17,407 bases of DNA, taken from positions 6,997-24,403 of the forward strand of contig PBPR01000054.1 of assembly GCA_002724775.1 (NCBI GenBank), in the 5' to 3' direction. Each line of letters opens with the position of its first letter. Position 1 is the stretch's first letter. The translations under genes were made by a program, and so were the position numbers. The stretch comes from Methanobacteriota archaeon (GTDB lineage Archaea > Thermoplasmatota > Poseidoniia > MGIII > CG-Epi1). Positions 15,574 through 17,407 of the stretch are shown here, one piece after another. The notes beneath the pieces were generated by a model that worked only from the letters and a program-made list of their open reading frames with translations, had not been told where the DNA came from and ran no database searches.

Positions 15574-15810
15574 GTGGATAAAATCTTAATGTACGGAACA
15601 CCAACATGCGGCGATTGTGTATTAGCAAAGCAAGTTTTTGCAGAGAAAAATATTGAGTATGATTACATAGATATCTCAAACGATGAAGAAGCGACAAAGA
15701 AAGCTATTGAGCTTAATAATGGAATGCGCAGAATTCCAGTAATTGTATTTCCAGATCAAACTATTTTAGTTGAGCCTAATCGTGCAGAGCTGCTCTCCAA
15801 ATTAGATTAA
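15574..15810 (+). CDS. Mycoredoxin-like glutaredoxin
   Basis: This small thioredoxin-fold redox protein has 78 residues when started at GTG 15574. That start is preferred over the ATG at 15544: it leaves a 1-base gap after gcvP, has GGAG at 15562-15565 in front, and gives the classic glutaredoxin N-terminus (VDKILMYGTPTCGDC). The active site is CGDC (residues 11-14). The cis-proline (RRIPVIVFPDQT) and the following LVEPNRAELLSKL match the mycoredoxin/NrdH-like group, where a similar 'VFPDGT.LVEPS..EL' segment occurs. Electron partner unknown. Tight coupling to gcvP suggests shared expression, though a direct functional link is only inferred. Confidence 0.88.
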   Translation: MDKILMYGTPTCGDCVLAKQVFAEKNIEYDYIDISNDEEATKKAIELNNGMRRIPVIVFPDQTILVEPNRAELLSKLD

Positions 15811-15857
15811 TTTTATACCATTTAAATTCGTTTTAAGCTTTTATTATTGTAAGAAAG

Positions 15858-15867
15858 CCTTTTTATG
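15858..15867 (+). promoter_or_regulatory. TATA box of the PGF-CTERM-like surface protein gene
   Basis: CCTTTTTATG lies about 64 bases upstream of the ATG at 15927, which predicts a start near 15889 and a leader of nearly 40 bases. This contrasts with the leaderless genes around it. Confidence 0.5.
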
Positions 15868-15913
15868 TGGGAGTTAAAGTGTGAACTTGTGTATGTCAGT
15901 CAATACACCCTTC

Positions 15914-15919
15914 GGAGGA
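15914..15919 (+). promoter_or_regulatory. Strong Shine-Dalgarno site
   Basis: GGAGGA, 7 bases before the ATG at 15927, is the best ribosome binding site in the window. It fixes the start and suggests high translation of the secreted protein. Confidence 0.75.
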
Positions 15920-15926
15920 AAAAATA

Positions 15927-16799
15927 ATGGCGACCAAAATTTCGAAAGCCCTACTACTCGCAATGCTTATGTTAGGAACATCTTTGGTAATGTTTACACC
16001 ACCAGCAGATGCTCAAGCAGCAGTTGCATATTCTATAAGTTTTACTAATGGACAAGTTCAGTTAGATGTAAGACCTGGAGCTAGCGGAATTGGATGTACT
16101 GAAATGGTCATTTCTAATGAAGGTCAAGCTACTATTGATGTTGATATATCACTTTCAGGTGGGGGTGTTACAATATCTCCTGGTGCAGTTTCAGTTACTT
16201 TGGCGCCCGGTGGAAGTATTACAGTCCCAGTTTGTGCTTTAGCTTTAACACGTTCATCATACAAGACGGTTCAAGTTAATGCTCTCGCTTCTGGTAGAGA
16301 AACTAATACGCAGTTGAATCAAGTTAACAAGAATGCAGGTTTCGCAGTTATTGTTCAACAATATGCTCGACTATCTGTTCAAGCATCACAGCCTTTCCAA
16401 AAGATAGGTCCAGGTAAAGAATTTGTTTTGAATTTTATAGCAGTTAATAATGGTAATTACCAAGATACCATTGCAGTTGAAGTGATTAATGCGAAAGATC
16501 TGGAAGATGCAGGATTCACAGTTGCGTTAGCTGCAGCTCAATACCAAATTGATGCATCGGGTGAGCAACCTGTTCAGCTTACAGTTGCTACGCCTAGAGG
16601 TACCGTAGTCGGATGGAGTAACGAATACCATACAGTTATTTTACAAGTCGCAACAACTTTACAAGGTGAAACTGAAGCAAGATCAGTTACTGCAACATTG
16701 TGGATACGCGGTGTTTTCTTGCCAGGATTTGATCCAATTTTCACAATCTTTGCATTGGGAATGGTTGCAACTGCTTTGTCAAGAACAAGAAAAGATTAA
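15927..16799 (+). CDS. Secreted surface protein with PGF-CTERM-like sorting tail
   Basis: The 290-residue protein has a signal peptide (about 1-29: basic KISK, hydrophobic core LLLAMLMLGTSLVMF, ending ADA-QA). Two beta-sandwich regions rich in Gly, Val, Thr and Gln follow; the second (about 145-255) has a NEW3/CARDB-like FIAVNNGNYQDTIAVEV pattern. A tripartite tail at 261-290 has LPGF (265-268), a hydrophobic helix and a basic SRTRKD end. That is the layout of archaeosortase A substrates, which are cleaved and lipid-anchored. Two cysteines (57 and 97) could pair. Strong Shine-Dalgarno and promoter suggest an abundant envelope protein, possibly an S-layer component; the exact role is unknown. 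Confidence 0.85.
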   Translation: MATKISKALLLAMLMLGTSLVMFTPPADAQAAVAYSISFTNGQVQLDVRPGASGIGCTEMVISNEGQATIDVDISLSGGGVTISPGAVSVTLAPGGSITVPVCALALTRSSYKTVQVNALASGRETNTQLNQVNKNAGFAVIVQQYARLSVQASQPFQKIGPGKEFVLNFIAVNNGNYQDTIAVEVINAKDLEDAGFTVALAAAQYQIDASGEQPVQLTVATPRGTVVGWSNEYHTVILQVATTLQGETEARSVTATLWIRGVFLPGFDPIFTIFALGMVATALSRTRKD

Positions 16800-16825
16800 A
16801 CATCTATCATTAACAGATAAGTTTG

Positions 16826-16835
16826 TTATAGTATA
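16826..16835 (+). promoter_or_regulatory. TATA box of the NUDIX gene
   Basis: TTATAGTATA is centred about 21-23 bases before the ATG at 16851. This supports a leaderless transcript starting at that ATG and argues against the upstream in-frame TTG at 16839. Confidence 0.5.
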
Positions 16836-16850
16836 CTGTTGACTGTAAAT

Positions 16851-17261
16851 ATGGAGAAATCTTGTGGGATTGTTTTATTTCATTCTGAAGATTTTTTATT
16901 GATTCAGCATTCAGTTAAGTTAGGTGAAAAGGGCCATTGGGATTTTCCGAAGGGCCATATCGAAGGTAATGAAACAGAACTGGAAACTGCAACGAGAGAA
17001 TTAGAAGAAGAAACTGGAATTAACGAGTTTCAATTAGTAAACGGTTTTAAAGAGAAAATATGTTACAATATTCACAAAGGTTCAAAAGTAATTCCGAAAG
17101 AAGTTTCTTTTTTTCTCGCTAAATCACTTACAAAGAATGTTAAACTAAGTTCCGAGCATCAAAATTACAAATGGTTAAATTTTAGCTCTGCACTGGATCA
17201 ATTAACATATTCAAACGCTAAGGAAGTATTAGTTAAAGCTAAAAATTTTTTAGATGATTGA
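16851..17261 (+). CDS. NUDIX hydrolase, Ap4A-hydrolase-like
   Basis: The enzyme cleaves a nucleoside diphosphate linked to another group; the short chain and WDFPKGHIEGNE segment resemble bis(5'-nucleosyl)-tetraphosphatases. From ATG 16851 it has 136 residues. The Nudix box is complete (G-x5-E-x7-RELEEETGI, residues 35-57), with the metal-binding RE..EE glutamates present. The upstream KGHWDFPKGH and the later EVSFFLAKS and HQNYKWLNF strands fit the fold. A TTG at 16839 would add four residues, but the ATG fits the TATA spacing. The substrate cannot be fixed from sequence; Ap4A or a cleaned-up nucleotide are likely choices. Confidence 0.9.
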   Translation: MEKSCGIVLFHSEDFLLIQHSVKLGEKGHWDFPKGHIEGNETELETATRELEEETGINEFQLVNGFKEKICYNIHKGSKVIPKEVSFFLAKSLTKNVKLSSEHQNYKWLNFSSALDQLTYSNAKEVLVKAKNFLDD

Positions 17262-17291
17262 TGTAAAGGTTTTATCTACGTTTAGCTTTAG

Positions 17292-17407
17292 ATGTCTGTG
17301 GTAGATAACGAAAGTGTAAAGCTGGAGCCTCTATCGCGAGATGATATTCTCAGAGGTGTTATCCTATTAGCTTCAATTTTTTTAGTTTTCTTTGGATTTA
17401 GTTCGGA
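17292..17407 (+). CDS. N-terminus of a membrane protein, truncated by window end
   Basis: The frame is open from ATG 17292 to the window end (38 codons). It encodes a polar N-terminus with SRDDILRG (about 15-22), followed by the start of a hydrophobic helix (VILLASIFLVFFGF). This is consistent with the first transmembrane segment of a multi-spanning protein, such as a transporter. TTTTATC at 17270-17276 may be its TATA box, but spacing to the ATG is short (about 19 bases), so a GTG at 17298 could be the leaderless start instead. The family cannot be named. Confidence 0.6.
   Translation, partial: MSVVDNESVKLEPLSRDDILRGVILLASIFLVFFGFSS

Noticed and set aside
1..17407. Defence island, prophage, transposon or CRISPR
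   Set aside because: No integrase, transposase, nuclease cluster, direct-repeat array or terminal inverted repeats were seen; the genes are housekeeping, envelope or metabolic.

Overview
The window reads as an AT-rich archaeal chromosome segment, most likely from a marine planktonic euryarchaeote of the Marine Group II/III (Poseidoniales or Pontarchaea-like) type. The archaeal assignment rests on an initiator tRNA-Met with the A1-U72 pair and encoded CCA, a full-length TiaS (an enzyme known only from archaea), archease, TATA boxes about 22-30 bases upstream of leaderless or near-leaderless start codons, and a secreted protein with a PGF-CTERM-like archaeosortase tail. The marine group assignment is inference from base composition and protein style. 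I see no mobile element, CRISPR array, rRNA or origin.

Left part, + strand (1-4550): the 3' end of a secreted, membrane-anchored beta-sandwich protein; then initiator tRNA-Met; then a close-packed + strand run of archease, an unrecognised 193-aa protein, TiaS and an EamA/DMT transporter. This is a translation/tRNA-maturation neighbourhood: initiator tRNA, the RtcB ligase activator, and the enzyme that recodes the CAU anticodon of tRNA-Ile2.

Centre (4547-12650): a 53-aa Lys-rich protein on the - strand and a membrane PH-domain protein on the + strand diverge from one shared AT box. A long - strand block follows. In transcription order (right to left) it is DUF2203 protein, 98-aa unknown, SerB-like HAD phosphatase, a 1224-aa surface protein with its own leaderless promoter, a crotonase, endonuclease III and dCMP deaminase. 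Many junctions overlap or touch, so most of these genes are probably co-transcribed although their functions are mixed (surface, CoA metabolism, base-excision repair, nucleotide metabolism).

Right part, + strand (12738-17407): a single-chain glycine dehydrogenase (GcvP; archaea more often carry a split form) followed after 1 base by a mycoredoxin-like glutaredoxin; a secreted PGF-CTERM-like protein with a strong promoter and Shine-Dalgarno; a leaderless NUDIX hydrolase; and the first 38 codons of a membrane protein. The SerB-like phosphatase and GcvP hint at serine/glycine/one-carbon metabolism, but the other glycine-cleavage genes are not here.

I found no clear-cut new multi-gene system. 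The best leads are the unknown gene sandwiched between archease and TiaS, the unusual cysteine spacing of the endonuclease III iron-sulfur loop, the huge surface protein with a cytoplasmic zinc ribbon, and the small basic protein whose Lys codons overlap the + strand terminator tracts.
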